Shown piece by piece: positions 50,340 through 59,681 of a stretch of 64,000 nucleotides of DNA (the first letter of the stretch is position 1; every line of letters begins with the position of its first letter). Source of the stretch: Sulfobacillus thermotolerans (lineage in GTDB: Bacteria > Bacillota > Sulfobacillia > Sulfobacillales > Sulfobacillaceae); assembly GCA_002951815.1 (NCBI GenBank), contig CP019454.1, positions 1,736,001 through 1,800,000 of the forward strand, read 5' to 3'. Below the pieces are notes generated by a model, which worked only from the letters and a program-made list of their open reading frames with translations, searched no databases and was not told the origin of the DNA. The translations under genes and the position numbers were made by a program.

Positions 50340-50381
50340 GCTCTAAAAATGTTAATCGTTATCTTGGATAGTTTTTAGAGC
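50340..50381. repeat. inverted repeat GCTCTAAAAA / TTTTTAGAGC
   Basis: Exact 10-base arms at 50340-50349 and 50372-50381, with a 22-base AT-rich centre, about 165 bases upstream of the binding-protein gene. It could be an operator or a weak hairpin. Confidence 0.5.
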
Positions 50382-50546
50382 ATGGTCTCAACACGAGTCG
50401 TGTTGCCCATTGATTCGCGATGCACTGGGATTTGCGCCGGAGGTAGAGTACTTCACAATAGTGGGAGTTAGGGAGCGAATGACTGAGGGGTGTGTAATCC
50501 TCTGGGTGCTTGCCTTTCACCAGCCATACAGGCAGGAGGCAGATTT

Positions 50547-52286
50547 ATGACAAAAACTCGGTGGGTCTTGGGGATTTCAACATGTATGGTCTTGCTCTCT
50601 GGATGTGGCAATACGGCGGCGGCGACGGGGTCCTCAGCCGAAACCCGTAACGCTACAGTGGTCGTGGCGTTGGCGCCTGACAGCCCGCCCAACTGGTTTG
50701 TGCCCGTCTTCAGTGCTTCTGCCTATATTGAGATCAATGCGCAGATTCAATTTTTGATGTATCGCCCACTCATCTATCTTAACAAGAATAGTCAAGTCGA
50801 TTATTCGCGTTCGTTGGTCAGCCATATCGCTGTTAACACTTCAGGAACCACCTACACATTAACACTCAACCACAAGTATGCATGGTCCAATGGGGCACCT
50901 GTAACTGCGCAAGATGTTGTATTTACTTGGGATTTGATCAAGGACGCGTCCGCACCCGACTCGCCATGGCCCTATGGCGCTGAAGGAAGCGGAGGTGTTC
51001 CCAACGATTGGAAGAGCGTTACAGCTCAGGGGTCTAACACGGTGGTCGTCCAGTTGAGAAGCCCTGCGAATCCCCAGTGGTTCATACATAATGGGCTCAG
51101 TCAAATCTCTCCGATTCCCAAAGCGATATGGGACAAGTACCCGAACAATGAGATTAAAGAATTGCGCTACATTCAGTCTGTTGCCAACTCGCCCACCAAT
51201 TCAGTCTACCACGTTGTAGACGGTCCCTTTCAGTTCAAAAGCTGGCAGCCCAACAATTATTGGGAGCTTGTCCCCAATCCTAAATTTGGAGGACACCAAG
51301 CTTCCATCGGAAAGTTGATTTTCCAAGATGAGAGCTCTTCGGCCAACGAGTTTGCAGGATTGCACACCGGTGCCATCAGCGTGGGATACCTACCGCCTTC
51401 GATGTGGAAATCTCGGGGGGAACTGTCTGACGATGTGATGACGTCCAGTTATCTCTTTGGAACTAATTACATTATCCCTAATCTCAATGCGAAAGCCCCG
51501 GGGGGGCTGGGAACACTGTTTTCCAAGCTTTATATCCGCCAGGCTTTGGAAATGGGAATCAATCAGAAGGGGATTGTTGGTTCTCTCTATCACGGGGCGG
51601 GAGTGATGACGGATGGTCCCGTGCCGTCAAAGCCCAAAACGATTTATATCGATACAGCGTTGGCGAAATTTCCCTACCCCTATAATCCCGCTAAAGGCAA
51701 GGCGTTGTTAGAGCGTCATGGCTGGCATGACGTTAATGGTGTCATGACTCGCCAGGGGCGAGCGCTGCGATTCAATCTCATCTATGGTGCAGGTAGTCCG
51801 ACCGAAACCGATATGGTCTCGTTGATCAAGGCAGGTTGGGCTCAGGAAGGAATAGATGTGAGTTTGCAGCAGATGCCGCAAAATCAAGTCTTTGCAATGA
51901 CTGCTCAATCTGATCCTAGTAAATGGCAAATGGGCTATTGGGGCGCGGGTTGGACGTATCAGCTCGATTATTATCCCACTGGAGGCAATCTTTTTGCCAC
52001 ATCAGGAGGAGAGAACGCCAGCGGCTACAACAATGCCACCCTTGACCAGCTTATTCAGGACACCTATGAGCTAGGAACACCGGCCCAGATTAGGGCACGG
52101 ATGGATGCCTATCAGCAGTTCGCTGCAATTCATCTCCCCGTACTTTGGGTGCCATGGCTACCTATGGGTTATGCCCGCGTAGCGGGCTATAACGAGCATG
52201 CACGGAATGTTCACGGGACTGTTAAAACCTTCAATCCTGTAACTGACTACCTTTACGCCAATTATTGGACCGTGAGCAATAATTAA
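50547..52286 (+). CDS. family 5 (peptide-type) ABC solute-binding lipoprotein
   Basis: 579 residues. A lipoprotein signal ends in the lipobox LLSGC with Cys20. The mature part has FLMYRPLIYLNKN, LNHKYAWSNGAPVTAQDVVF, NPKFGGHQASI and LNAKAPGGLGTLFSKLYIRQ, typical of DppA/OppA-type proteins. It would be anchored outside the membrane and bind peptides or similar small molecules. No permease or ATPase genes are adjacent; a formamidase/acetamidase gene follows, which may hint at an amide ligand. ATG 50547 follows AGGAGG. Confidence 0.92.
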   Translation: MTKTRWVLGISTCMVLLSGCGNTAAATGSSAETRNATVVVALAPDSPPNWFVPVFSASAYIEINAQIQFLMYRPLIYLNKNSQVDYSRSLVSHIAVNTSGTTYTLTLNHKYAWSNGAPVTAQDVVFTWDLIKDASAPDSPWPYGAEGSGGVPNDWKSVTAQGSNTVVVQLRSPANPQWFIHNGLSQISPIPKAIWDKYPNNEIKELRYIQSVANSPTNSVYHVVDGPFQFKSWQPNNYWELVPNPKFGGHQASIGKLIFQDESSSANEFAGLHTGAISVGYLPPSMWKSRGELSDDVMTSSYLFGTNYIIPNLNAKAPGGLGTLFSKLYIRQALEMGINQKGIVGSLYHGAGVMTDGPVPSKPKTIYIDTALAKFPYPYNPAKGKALLERHGWHDVNGVMTRQGRALRFNLIYGAGSPTETDMVSLIKAGWAQEGIDVSLQQMPQNQVFAMTAQSDPSKWQMGYWGAGWTYQLDYYPTGGNLFATSGGENASGYNNATLDQLIQDTYELGTPAQIRARMDAYQQFAAIHLPVLWVPWLPMGYARVAGYNEHARNVHGTVKTFNPVTDYLYANYWTVSNN

Positions 52287-52387
52287 TTGAGTGTTGGTCT
52301 GGCAACTTTCGTGGCTTCATTATTTAGGACTTTTTGGGCAGGGAAACGAAATATTGTTGATCAAGGTTTGAAAGGAGCTGTGGTTTG

Positions 52388-53314
52388 ATGCCATCATTTC
52401 ATTTATCTAGGGAGCAATCGCACTCGGTGTGGAACAATTCCATTGAACCTGCCCTGCATGTTCGGTCGCAAGATACGGTTCGAATGCAGATTGCAGAAGC
52501 TTCGGGCGGACAGCTTAGTCAAAACTCCACTCCGGCTGATGTTCGTCAACTGGACTTTTCCCATATCAATCCGGTGACGGGACCTGTATATGTGGAGGGG
52601 GCTGAGCCTGGCGATGCTTTAGTGGTGGATATTCTTTCTATGGAGATGGAGACCTGGGGCTGGACCGCGATCATTCCCGGTTTTGGTCTCCTGGCGGATG
52701 AATTTCAAGAACCGCACCTACGCATATCGCGGATTACCTCGAAATACGCCGAGCTTTTGCCAGGCTTACGCGTACCGCTTTCTCCGTTTATTGGAACTAT
52801 CGGGGTGGCCATAGCTGAAGCCGGTGAACATTCCATTGTGCCTCCACGTGCTCAGGGCGGTAATATGGATATTCGCCATATGACTCCGGGATCTCGATTA
52901 TGGCTTCCGGTGGCCGTAGAAGGTGCGCTCTTGTCTGTCGGAGACACGCACTCGGCTCAAGGTGATGGCGAGGTTTGCGGAACTGCTGTGGAGACTGCTT
53001 CAGAGGTCACTCTTCGGGTCAATTTGGTCAAAAATCGCCCACTTACTTCGCCCATGGTGGAGACCCACCCCAGATCGCTACGTTCAGGCCACGCTTGGGC
53101 TGTCACGGGCATTGCATCCGATTTGTGGGAGGCAGCACGGATAGCCACACGCCATATGATTGCCTTGATAAGCGAAAAGACGGGTCTATCTGACGAAGAT
53201 GCTTATATGGTGGCGAGCATTGCGGGCGATTTAAAGATTTCAGAGATTGTGGATGCGCCGAATTGGGTTGTCTCCATGCACCTTGATAAGGAGATTTTCG
53301 AGGGCGGATTATAA
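52388..53314 (+). CDS. acetamidase/formamidase family protein
   Basis: 308 residues of the FmdA/AmdA family: DFSHINPVTGPVYVEGAEPGD, IIPGFGLLADEF, PFIGTIGVAIAEAG, RAQGGNMDIRHMTPGSRLWLPV, GDTHSAQGDGEVCGTAVE. These enzymes hydrolyse short amides to acid and ammonia. ATG 52388 follows AAGGAG; a TTG lies one codon upstream. It is 101 bases after the binding protein and probably co-transcribed. Confidence 0.92.
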   Translation: MPSFHLSREQSHSVWNNSIEPALHVRSQDTVRMQIAEASGGQLSQNSTPADVRQLDFSHINPVTGPVYVEGAEPGDALVVDILSMEMETWGWTAIIPGFGLLADEFQEPHLRISRITSKYAELLPGLRVPLSPFIGTIGVAIAEAGEHSIVPPRAQGGNMDIRHMTPGSRLWLPVAVEGALLSVGDTHSAQGDGEVCGTAVETASEVTLRVNLVKNRPLTSPMVETHPRSLRSGHAWAVTGIASDLWEAARIATRHMIALISEKTGLSDEDAYMVASIAGDLKISEIVDAPNWVVSMHLDKEIFEGGL

Positions 53315-53558
53315 AGACGGATAAAGGTGCCTTTTGTATACAATGAAATGCCTATGAGGTTGGATGGGATCGGCATGTTGATTTTCTGTCGCATCCCGGT
53401 CCTTTTTTCATCCAGCCCAGAGCAATGTATCTAGCTTGCCTGAGGCGTAGGATAGGACAAGGCCCGGGGTCTAGCGGTACACACCCAGTTGCTCCTTGAG
53501 AGACCACAAAGCTATGCTAGGGCCGTGCCGTCCAATGTCGCTGGCATGGCCCGTCGAT
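53315..53558. other. 244-base gap, nothing recognised
   Basis: Between convergent formamidase and phosphoesterase genes. No hairpin with a T run and no small gene with a good RBS were found. Confidence 0.4.
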
Positions 53559-54437
53559 TTAGAAGTGTGCTGAGAGCGTGAGCAGAGACGGTTCATGGGC
53601 TAAGCGAATCAGTCCACTTTTCGTCTTCCCCCAGTTATAATCGTAGACATTGCCGTGTTCTGCATCGACCTCATTCCAAAAAGTTGCGGGGCCCGGTCCG
53701 GCAACGGAATAGAATGTTACGTCTTGTGCATTGATTTTATAAAGCCAGTATTGGCTGGGACCAGGGCCTAAGCCACCTGCAGAAATTTGAACTAAGGCAG
53801 GGGTGATTGGCTGGACCGAGGCGGCGTGAACGTGACCGCAACCATAAAGGCGTACGCGCGGTGAAGACTTTAAGATACGTCGAAATTCGGGCATGGTATT
53901 CGGAATGTATTGACTCCAACCAAATTCCGCTAACACTCCTTGAGTGCGAACAGGGCGTAAAGGATAATGACCAAAGACTAAGACGGGTCCTGGAGCCTGT
54001 GACAAGGCGGTTTTTAGCTGTAACAGCGATTGATCTGGATCGCCGTCTCGTAACGCAATGCCGATGACGCTCACCGGCCCTATGTGTTGGGTTACAGTAG
54101 ATGGTTGTGAAAAAACTTGGGAAAAATGTGTCTTAGGCCATTTGACATCTTCGTAACATTCATCCTTACGCATCACAGAGGATGGGGACAAGTCATGGTT
54201 ACCAGGCACTACCAAATAGGGACGCCCTGTGCTTGCTAAAAATTCCCGGGCTTGATAGAGCGCTTGGATATCACACCCTCCATGTGTCGTAAGATCGCCT
54301 GTCACGACGATTAAATCAGGATTAAGGCGATTTAGCGTTACTGCCATAGTGGACCAATATGAAGCGGGCAGTTTTCGGTCACTATCAAGCCCATCGACAT
54401 GCAAGTCCGAGATATGAAGAAGGGTAATGTCCTCCAT
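53559..54437 (-). CDS. calcineurin-like metallophosphoesterase
   Basis: 292 residues with the full set of metal-binding motifs: LLHISDLHVDG, IVVTGDLTTHG, VVPGNHDLSP, VFGHYPL and GCGHVHAA. It hydrolyses a phosphomonoester or diester; cyclic nucleotide or lipid substrates are possible. No signal peptide. ATG 54437 is 9 bases after AAAGGA; GTG 54443 is an alternative. Confidence 0.9.
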   Translation of the reverse strand: MEDITLLHISDLHVDGLDSDRKLPASYWSTMAVTLNRLNPDLIVVTGDLTTHGGCDIQALYQAREFLASTGRPYLVVPGNHDLSPSSVMRKDECYEDVKWPKTHFSQVFSQPSTVTQHIGPVSVIGIALRDGDPDQSLLQLKTALSQAPGPVLVFGHYPLRPVRTQGVLAEFGWSQYIPNTMPEFRRILKSSPRVRLYGCGHVHAASVQPITPALVQISAGGLGPGPSQYWLYKINAQDVTFYSVAGPGPATFWNEVDAEHGNVYDYNWGKTKSGLIRLAHEPSLLTLSAHF

Positions 54438-54671
54438 GAACACCAGTCCTTTATCGAAAAGTCATTGTCACGACAGGGACGGTCCCAGTCGTATAACGCG
54501 CTCATCTTCGCATTAGCGGATGATGAGGGCATGATCGTGGTATTAGGGATTAATTAATGTTTCGTAGAGCCTGCTTCGCCGGTGAGACTCTTCATGACAA
54601 GCCGTGGTGTTCCCCGGCGTCCTCATCTGCGGGAAGTTTATTGCGTTCGTTCAGAAGCCGGTCCTCGACTA

Positions 54672-54680
54672 TGCTATAAT
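54672..54680 (+). promoter_or_regulatory. extended -10 promoter for hisS
   Basis: TGCTATAAT (TGn followed by a perfect TATAAT at 54675-54680) lies 56 bases before the hisS start. The -35 region (about 54652-54657) is weak. The leader is too short for a T-box riboswitch. Confidence 0.65.
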
Positions 54681-54735
54681 GTTGCAAGCTTGGCAGGATC
54701 CATCTGCCGTCGTCATAGTAGGGAGGACCAATAGC

Positions 54736-55980
54736 ATGCGTCAAGAGTTGCAACGCCCCAGAGGCACTCAGGATATTCTTGCGCCGATCTCGAGCCGAAT
54801 GGAGCAGTTACGACGAATTGCCATCGATACGGCTACGCGGTACGGATATGATTTATTGGAAACACCAATTTTTGAGCAAAGTGCAGTATTCTTGCGTGTA
54901 GGGGAATCAACGGATATTGTTCAGCATGAACGTTACACCTTTACCGATGTGGGTGGCGTGGATTTAACCTTGCGTCCTGAAGGTACTGCGGCTGTAGCGC
55001 GGGCGTATGTGGAAAATGGTATGGCTAATAAACCACAACCGGTTCGTCTTTGTTATTATGGCCCCATGTTTCGTCGTGAAAAACCTGAGGCATTACGTTA
55101 TCGCCAACATACCCAATTCGGCGCCGAACTCTATGGCTCAACACAGCCAGAAGCCGATGCAGAAGTTATTTTGCTAGCGTGCGCAACGGTTGAGGCGATG
55201 GGGTTACCAGCACCCTTAGTGCGGCTGAATTCCATTGGGTGTTCGGTGTGTCGGCCTCAATACCGAGCGAGTCTTCTAGAGTACTATCACTCCCATGAGG
55301 AAGAACTCTGTGCGGATTGCCAAAGTCGGTTAGAGACTAATCCTCTTAGGCTATTAGACTGCAAAGTTGACATAGACATTCGCGACCGGGCACCTGACAT
55401 TAAAGATTATTGGTGTGCAGATTGTGCGGCGCACTATGCCGAGCTCGTGGCGTTATTAGAAGCTTCTGGGCGGACAGTGGTGCGAGATCCGTTCTTAGTC
55501 CGAGGGCTTGACTATTATACGAGGACTGTTTTTGAAATCGCTCACCCCAGTTTGGGGAATCGTGCGGCGCTATTTGGCGGAGGGCGTTATGACGGCTTGG
55601 CTACCACGTTGGATGGTCCGGAAACGACACCGGCGGTGGGCTTTGGCATGGGAATGGAACGGATATTGTCCGTCTTAGAGGATAAAAACCTGACGCCTGA
55701 ACGCCGCATCTATGTCGCACACATTCCTGGGTCCGAAGCCGATGCTTTTGTATTAGCGGAACATCTGCGCCAGGAGGGCTTTCCCATTGACACAGATTTG
55801 CTGCGGCGCAGTCTTAAAGCCCAATTGCGCGACGCCAGCAAGCGAAGCAACATTGTCATTATCGTGGGTGGAGACGAATGGGCACAGTTTAAGCAGGTAA
55901 CGGTGAAAGACTTGGCACAAAACGAGCAGAGGACAATGCCCGTGGAGGATCTGGTTCCGTACCTTCAGCAACTGTCCTAG
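54736..55980 (+). CDS. hisS: histidyl-tRNA synthetase
   Basis: 414 residues, class II synthetase. It begins with QRPRGTQDILAP, motif 2 is YYGPMFRREKPEALRYRQ, the histidine loops are LVRGLDYYTRTVFE and ALFGGGRYDGL, motif 3 is GFGMGMERIL, and an anticodon-binding domain starts IYVAHIPGSEADAF. ATG 54736 follows GGAGG by 9 bases. aspS, often next to hisS in Firmicutes, is not here. Confidence 0.97.
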   Translation: MRQELQRPRGTQDILAPISSRMEQLRRIAIDTATRYGYDLLETPIFEQSAVFLRVGESTDIVQHERYTFTDVGGVDLTLRPEGTAAVARAYVENGMANKPQPVRLCYYGPMFRREKPEALRYRQHTQFGAELYGSTQPEADAEVILLACATVEAMGLPAPLVRLNSIGCSVCRPQYRASLLEYYHSHEEELCADCQSRLETNPLRLLDCKVDIDIRDRAPDIKDYWCADCAAHYAELVALLEASGRTVVRDPFLVRGLDYYTRTVFEIAHPSLGNRAALFGGGRYDGLATTLDGPETTPAVGFGMGMERILSVLEDKNLTPERRIYVAHIPGSEADAFVLAEHLRQEGFPIDTDLLRRSLKAQLRDASKRSNIVIIVGGDEWAQFKQVTVKDLAQNEQRTMPVEDLVPYLQQLS

Positions 55981-56119
55981 ATATTTGAGCGATGCATCAT
56001 TTCACGGCGTGGTTTTTGGACTAGACCTGGCATATGACGGCCAGAAGCATCTGACGGGCTGACCCAAAAAAGGATATAACGGGACGGTTTAGAAATGAGA
56101 AAGGGTGGTGCATGGGGGC

Positions 56120-56479
56120 ATGGGGAATGCCAATGATGTCACCTACGATGCAATTTATCAAAAGCTTTGGTTGGCCCATGCGATTTATGACGCGAGTTGG
56201 GATGGCAAGAAACACCGTTTAGGCGCAGAGGAACCTGTTTACGCCGTGCTAACGGCAGCAGATCAGCAACATCCCGCGTGGTGGCAATATAGCACACTGA
56301 TGGGCCGTTCTGAGGAATTTTTTCACTTTATTGAAGCCCGTTTGGGTGTCACACCGGCTAACTATGGAGAGAAATTACAAGATGCGTGGGAGACGGTTGT
56401 GACCCCTCGTGTGGCTAATTACGTGCGTACGAACATCACGAACAACAAAATTGTGCGCTGGCCCTTGCCGGTGGTTTGA
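56120..56479 (+). CDS. uncharacterised 119-residue protein
   Basis: A soluble, Trp- and Tyr-rich protein (AIYQKLWLAHAIYDASWDGK, PAWWQYSTLMGRSEEFFHFI) with no signal or membrane segment. I recognise no family. The start is uncertain: ATG 56120 follows AAGGGTGG by 11 bases, while GTG 56105 and 56108 are in frame. The next gene is in the same direction, 16 bases on, and similarly small and Trp-rich, so the two probably act together. Confidence 0.65.
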   Translation: MGNANDVTYDAIYQKLWLAHAIYDASWDGKKHRLGAEEPVYAVLTAADQQHPAWWQYSTLMGRSEEFFHFIEARLGVTPANYGEKLQDAWETVVTPRVANYVRTNITNNKIVRWPLPVV

Positions 56480-56495
56480 AAGGAGTCAAATTGAG

Positions 56496-56816
56496 ATGCC
56501 GATGGACCAAGCCATTGCGGAAAAAATGTTATGGATAGATCAACAGGCTAATACATCCAGTCGCGAAAAACTTGCCATTTTGTGCGCATCGTTTAGCGAT
56601 GACGAACGACAGCATCCCCTTGGGCAGTGGATCATTGCACAACAGCATCGACTGGATTGGGAGGATAACATTGGCCAGTTCTTGACGGCTTTTTGGGGAC
56701 TGCCGCGGCGACCTTGGGTACCAGGGGAACAGACCGAAGAGGCCGTCATTTATCAAGCAGCTTTGGAAAAGGTGTTGGCACGTTTAGACAGGTCTGAGGC
56801 CACACATGGTGTCTGA
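56496..56816 (+). CDS. uncharacterised 106-residue protein
   Basis: A helical, acidic soluble protein (MLWIDQQANTSSREKLAILC, QHRLDWEDNIGQFLTAFWGL). No domain recognised. AAAGGAG lies 10 bases before ATG 56496. Forms a pair with the preceding gene; a terminator-like hairpin follows. Confidence 0.7.
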   Translation: MPMDQAIAEKMLWIDQQANTSSREKLAILCASFSDDERQHPLGQWIIAQQHRLDWEDNIGQFLTAFWGLPRRPWVPGEQTEEAVIYQAALEKVLARLDRSEATHGV

Positions 56817-56844
56817 TTATCGTTAAGGCCATGACTTCTCGGTA

Positions 56845-56899
56845 TCCCATTGCGGTGGCCTAGTTCATTAAAACTCTAGGAATCCGATGGGACTTTTTT
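56845..56899 (+). terminator. probable terminator after the small-gene pair
   Basis: An interrupted stem: TCCCAT, CGG and CCTAG on the left pair with CTAGG, CCG and ATGGGA on the right, then C and six T. Internal loops make it weaker than a classic terminator. Confidence 0.5.
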
Positions 56900-57165
56900 G
56901 TATGCGAAGAACGTATTGCGGTTGTGTACCCCACGCTTCCTATATTTCTATTTCGCTAGCGTATGTTCAGTGCAGCCCCTAATGACTTGCCAAATGATCA
57001 AATTGTTGTGGGATCCGGTAATGGGAGGGAATCCATGACAATTTTTCCTGTACAATGGGCTTATGAGTCATTGCCACATGCTACCAGTTGCTCTCACCTA
57101 TTGTATGGTCGTCAGAACAGGCACGCGATAGTGATTTTGTAGATTGAGGTTATGGGGGGATAAAC
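56900..57165. other. rest of the 349-base gap before the DUF302-like gene
   Basis: No gene or clear promoter seen. GGGGGGA at 57153-57159 is the RBS of the next gene. Confidence 0.4.
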
Positions 57166-57558
57166 GTGTCACCGATCGAAAAGATAGAGATTTCTCGACC
57201 CGCAGCCGAGTTGGTTAACGATTTCACTCATTGGTTAGAGGGAAAAGGCATTATTGTTTATGCTGTGGTTCATCATACGGAAGACATGAAGGCCCGTGGA
57301 ATTGATCCGCAAATTGATGCATGGACTGTGATTTTTGGGAATCCCACTCTTGGCGCGGCATTTCTCGAGGACTCTTCGGATGTTGTGGTGGACATTCCCT
57401 TGCGTCTTGGGCTGTATCAAAAAGAAGAAGGAGAAACAGTCGTGGTTAGACGGTATATGGAAGAGTTATTTGCTGATTATCAAGTGCCGTCTTTAGTTGT
57501 TAAAAGCCGAAAAGCCGACGGATTAATAGATCAATGGATAGCGTTAATGAAGGGATAG
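57166..57558 (+). CDS. DUF302-family protein
   Basis: 130 residues with the family features: an N-terminal helix, GIIVYAVVHHTEDMKARGI, VIFGNPTLGAAFLEDS and VVDIPLRLGLYQKEEGETVVV. The fold resembles a small beta-sandwich of unknown function, sometimes linked to sulfur or metal handling. GTG 57166 follows GGGGGGA by 6 bases. Confidence 0.85.
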   Translation: MSPIEKIEISRPAAELVNDFTHWLEGKGIIVYAVVHHTEDMKARGIDPQIDAWTVIFGNPTLGAAFLEDSSDVVVDIPLRLGLYQKEEGETVVVRRYMEELFADYQVPSLVVKSRKADGLIDQWIALMKG

Positions 57559-57755
57559 TCTCTTAGCCACCAATACATGGGGCCTTTTTTATTGCGCCTA
57601 ACCGGGTTCTGCCTTTTATGTTTATGGTTGTCCTCCGGCGGGTATGGGCTCAGACACTCCCATATAACTAGAAAGGCATTTGAGGGTAATGCACAACTCT
57701 GGAGTGTTTGGGGGCCTATTGGATAGGACAGGAATGGAGAGCGGGAAGATCGATA

Positions 57756-58265
57756 ATGTGGACAGTTCGATTGATTGACAAGACGGATGTAGCCAAGTTT
57801 ATAGATTTGCAAAACGCGTTGGATAAAGAGACACAGTACATGTTAATGGAGCCTGGTGAACTTTCGGATAGTGTGGCCGAATGGGAGAAACGGATTGTTC
57901 CCTTCATCGATCAGCCTCAGAATGGATTTTGGGTGGTTGAGGCTGATGATGGAACGTTGGTTGGATTTTTACGAGCGCGAGGCCAGACCCCACGGCGCTT
58001 GGCGCATTCGGCGTTGATTGTTGTCGGTATTCGTCAGGCGTATTGGGGACAAGGGATAGGCACTCAGCTTTTTCAAATATTGGAGAGTTGGGCTAAAGAC
58101 CACCGGATTCATCGAATGGAATTAGACGTTATGGTGACAAATCGCCGTGCCCTTGGGCTATACCACAAAATGGGATTTCAAGTCGAGGGATTGCGGCGAC
58201 ACAGTATTCGCTATACGGATGGCCAATTTGTGGATGAGTACATGATGGCGAAATGGTTGGATTGA
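57756..58265 (+). CDS. GNAT-family N-acetyltransferase
   Basis: 169 residues with the acetyl-CoA loop VVGIRQAYWGQGIGTQLFQ and the C-terminal NRRALGLYHKMGFQVEGLRR, typical of RimJ/RimL- and SpeG-like acetyltransferases. The substrate is unknown. ATG 57756 gives a typical N-terminus (MWTVRLIDKTD), with a weak GGGAAG upstream; the frame is open to 57708. Confidence 0.88.
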   Translation: MWTVRLIDKTDVAKFIDLQNALDKETQYMLMEPGELSDSVAEWEKRIVPFIDQPQNGFWVVEADDGTLVGFLRARGQTPRRLAHSALIVVGIRQAYWGQGIGTQLFQILESWAKDHRIHRMELDVMVTNRRALGLYHKMGFQVEGLRRHSIRYTDGQFVDEYMMAKWLD

Positions 58266-58724
58266 CATCCTCCCCACGGCTTGAGTTATCTAAAGTCAAA
58301 TGTTAAAAACCTTACAGAGTGAGGCCGTTGACATCGTAGACGTATCTATGATGGTAAACACGAAAAGCGAAGGACTTCATCAAAGGGTAAGACATTCGGG
58401 GCTTTGAGCCGTCGGTGTGCGGGCTTTCTACTTCAGAAAATCCCTAAAGATAATCATTCTCCGGTGAAGAATTTCTTTCCATTAGGCGACATATTTGTCA
58501 TAGAAGGCATGTTGACCCCTTAAGATAACTGAAGGCAGGGGCTTTTCAGCGCACGTTGGTAAAAGAGTCGTTGTCCAGAGAATTTTAGATGTCAAGGGAT
58601 TGGGCGCTTTGTGATTGTGAGAACGATTTTTGTTTTATGGCCCTATTAAAAACCAGTGGCCTTTGTTATGGTTGAGGCAAATACCACGTTCAGCGTGCCG
58701 GCCTGCAAACTTAAAGTGGGGAAA
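58266..58724. other. 459-base gap; possible IS relic at its left edge
   Basis: TTGACATCCTCCCCACGGC at 58262-58280, starting at the GNAT stop, resembles sequence often found at ends of IS605-type TnpB elements, but the matching hairpin arm is absent. Nothing else recognised. Confidence 0.35.
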
Positions 58725-59666
58725 ATGCCAATGTGGATTGGAGCTCAAGACTTAGAAACAGCGCTTGATGATGTGATGTTGCGGGCACACTTGAGCCGAC
58801 GACTCACGGCCCCCTTGTCTCACGAACCCGTGCGCGTTGTCCAGCCAGACGACAAAGGCCATCTTATTTTAATGGCGGCCAGCTGGGCAGACCTTAGTCT
58901 ATCGTTGGTGAAGGTCTTATACGAGCGTCCAGCTAACAAAAGTCTTGCAAAGACCAAACCGGTATTAAACGGTACGGTCAGTATTTACGGTGCTGACGGT
59001 GAGGTGATCGCTATTGCCGATGGGGCAGCTTTCACTGGGCTGCGCACCGCAGCCATTGCCGCTCTTTCAACGCAGTGGCTTAGTGTAGCGAATGCGTGTC
59101 AATGCATCCTCGGGGCTGGCTTTGAGGCCTATTATCACGCCAAAGCCTTCGTGCGTTTGGCGGGAGTTCGCTCCATTCGCTTATGGAACCGCACACCAGA
59201 CGCGGCATATGCCCTGCGAGACAGACTGTGTTCCCTTCCTCAATTTGCTCATGTGTCCATTAGTGTCCATACCGCCATTGACGAAGCAGTAGCTGATGCC
59301 GATGTTATCACCACGGTTACATCTTCACCGACCCCCTTATTTGATTCCCGTATTATCAAAACGCCAGTGCTCATTAATGCGATGGGAGCCTATTTACCCA
59401 CCACGCGAGAACTTGCTAGCGACATTGTGGCCAAAGCTACGTTGTATGCTGATTTTCTGCCAGCTTGCCTCAGAGAGGCTGGTGACTTTCTCATTCCTGC
59501 TGCAGAAGGTCTTGTCGATTTAACAAAAATTCGTCCTTTGGCTAGTGCCCCGCATTATGGACCCCAAGAGGGGATTACGGTCATGAAAAGTGTCGGGTCG
59601 GCCGTTTTTGATCTCGCTTGTGCCGAATATTTGGTCGGAGTTCAAGATCAACGCCCAACAGGGTAG
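58725..59666 (+). CDS. ornithine cyclodeaminase/mu-crystallin family protein
   Basis: 313 residues. The segments TGLRTAAIAALSTQWL, ILGAGFEAYYHAKAFVRLAG (NAD-binding loop), IRLWNRTPDAA, ADVITTVTSSPTPLF, LINAMGAYLPTTRELASDI identify the family. Members include ornithine cyclodeaminase, alanine dehydrogenase and ketimine/pyrroline-2-carboxylate reductases. ATG 58725 gives the usual N-terminus and has GTGGGG close by; the frame is open to 58656. The next gene, 15 bases on, is an amino-acid oxidase, suggesting a joint role in cyclic amino acids. Confidence 0.88.
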   Translation: MPMWIGAQDLETALDDVMLRAHLSRRLTAPLSHEPVRVVQPDDKGHLILMAASWADLSLSLVKVLYERPANKSLAKTKPVLNGTVSIYGADGEVIAIADGAAFTGLRTAAIAALSTQWLSVANACQCILGAGFEAYYHAKAFVRLAGVRSIRLWNRTPDAAYALRDRLCSLPQFAHVSISVHTAIDEAVADADVITTVTSSPTPLFDSRIIKTPVLINAMGAYLPTTRELASDIVAKATLYADFLPACLREAGDFLIPAAEGLVDLTKIRPLASAPHYGPQEGITVMKSVGSAVFDLACAEYLVGVQDQRPTG

Positions 59667-59681
59667 AAAAGAGGAGAATCG

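Larger units (their letters stand above)
49754..50546. other. 793-base gene-free stretch with structured segments
   Basis: No convincing gene on either strand. It contains a nested hairpin at 50195-50239 and a 10-base inverted repeat at 50340-50381, listed separately. GGCAGGAGG at its end is the RBS of the binding-protein gene. AAAGGAGG at 50110-50117 is RBS-like, but no good start follows. Confidence 0.55.

Noticed and set aside
54540-54735. Searched for a T-box leader before hisS
   Set aside because: The promoter lies 56 bases from the start, leaving no room, and no T-box sequence was seen.
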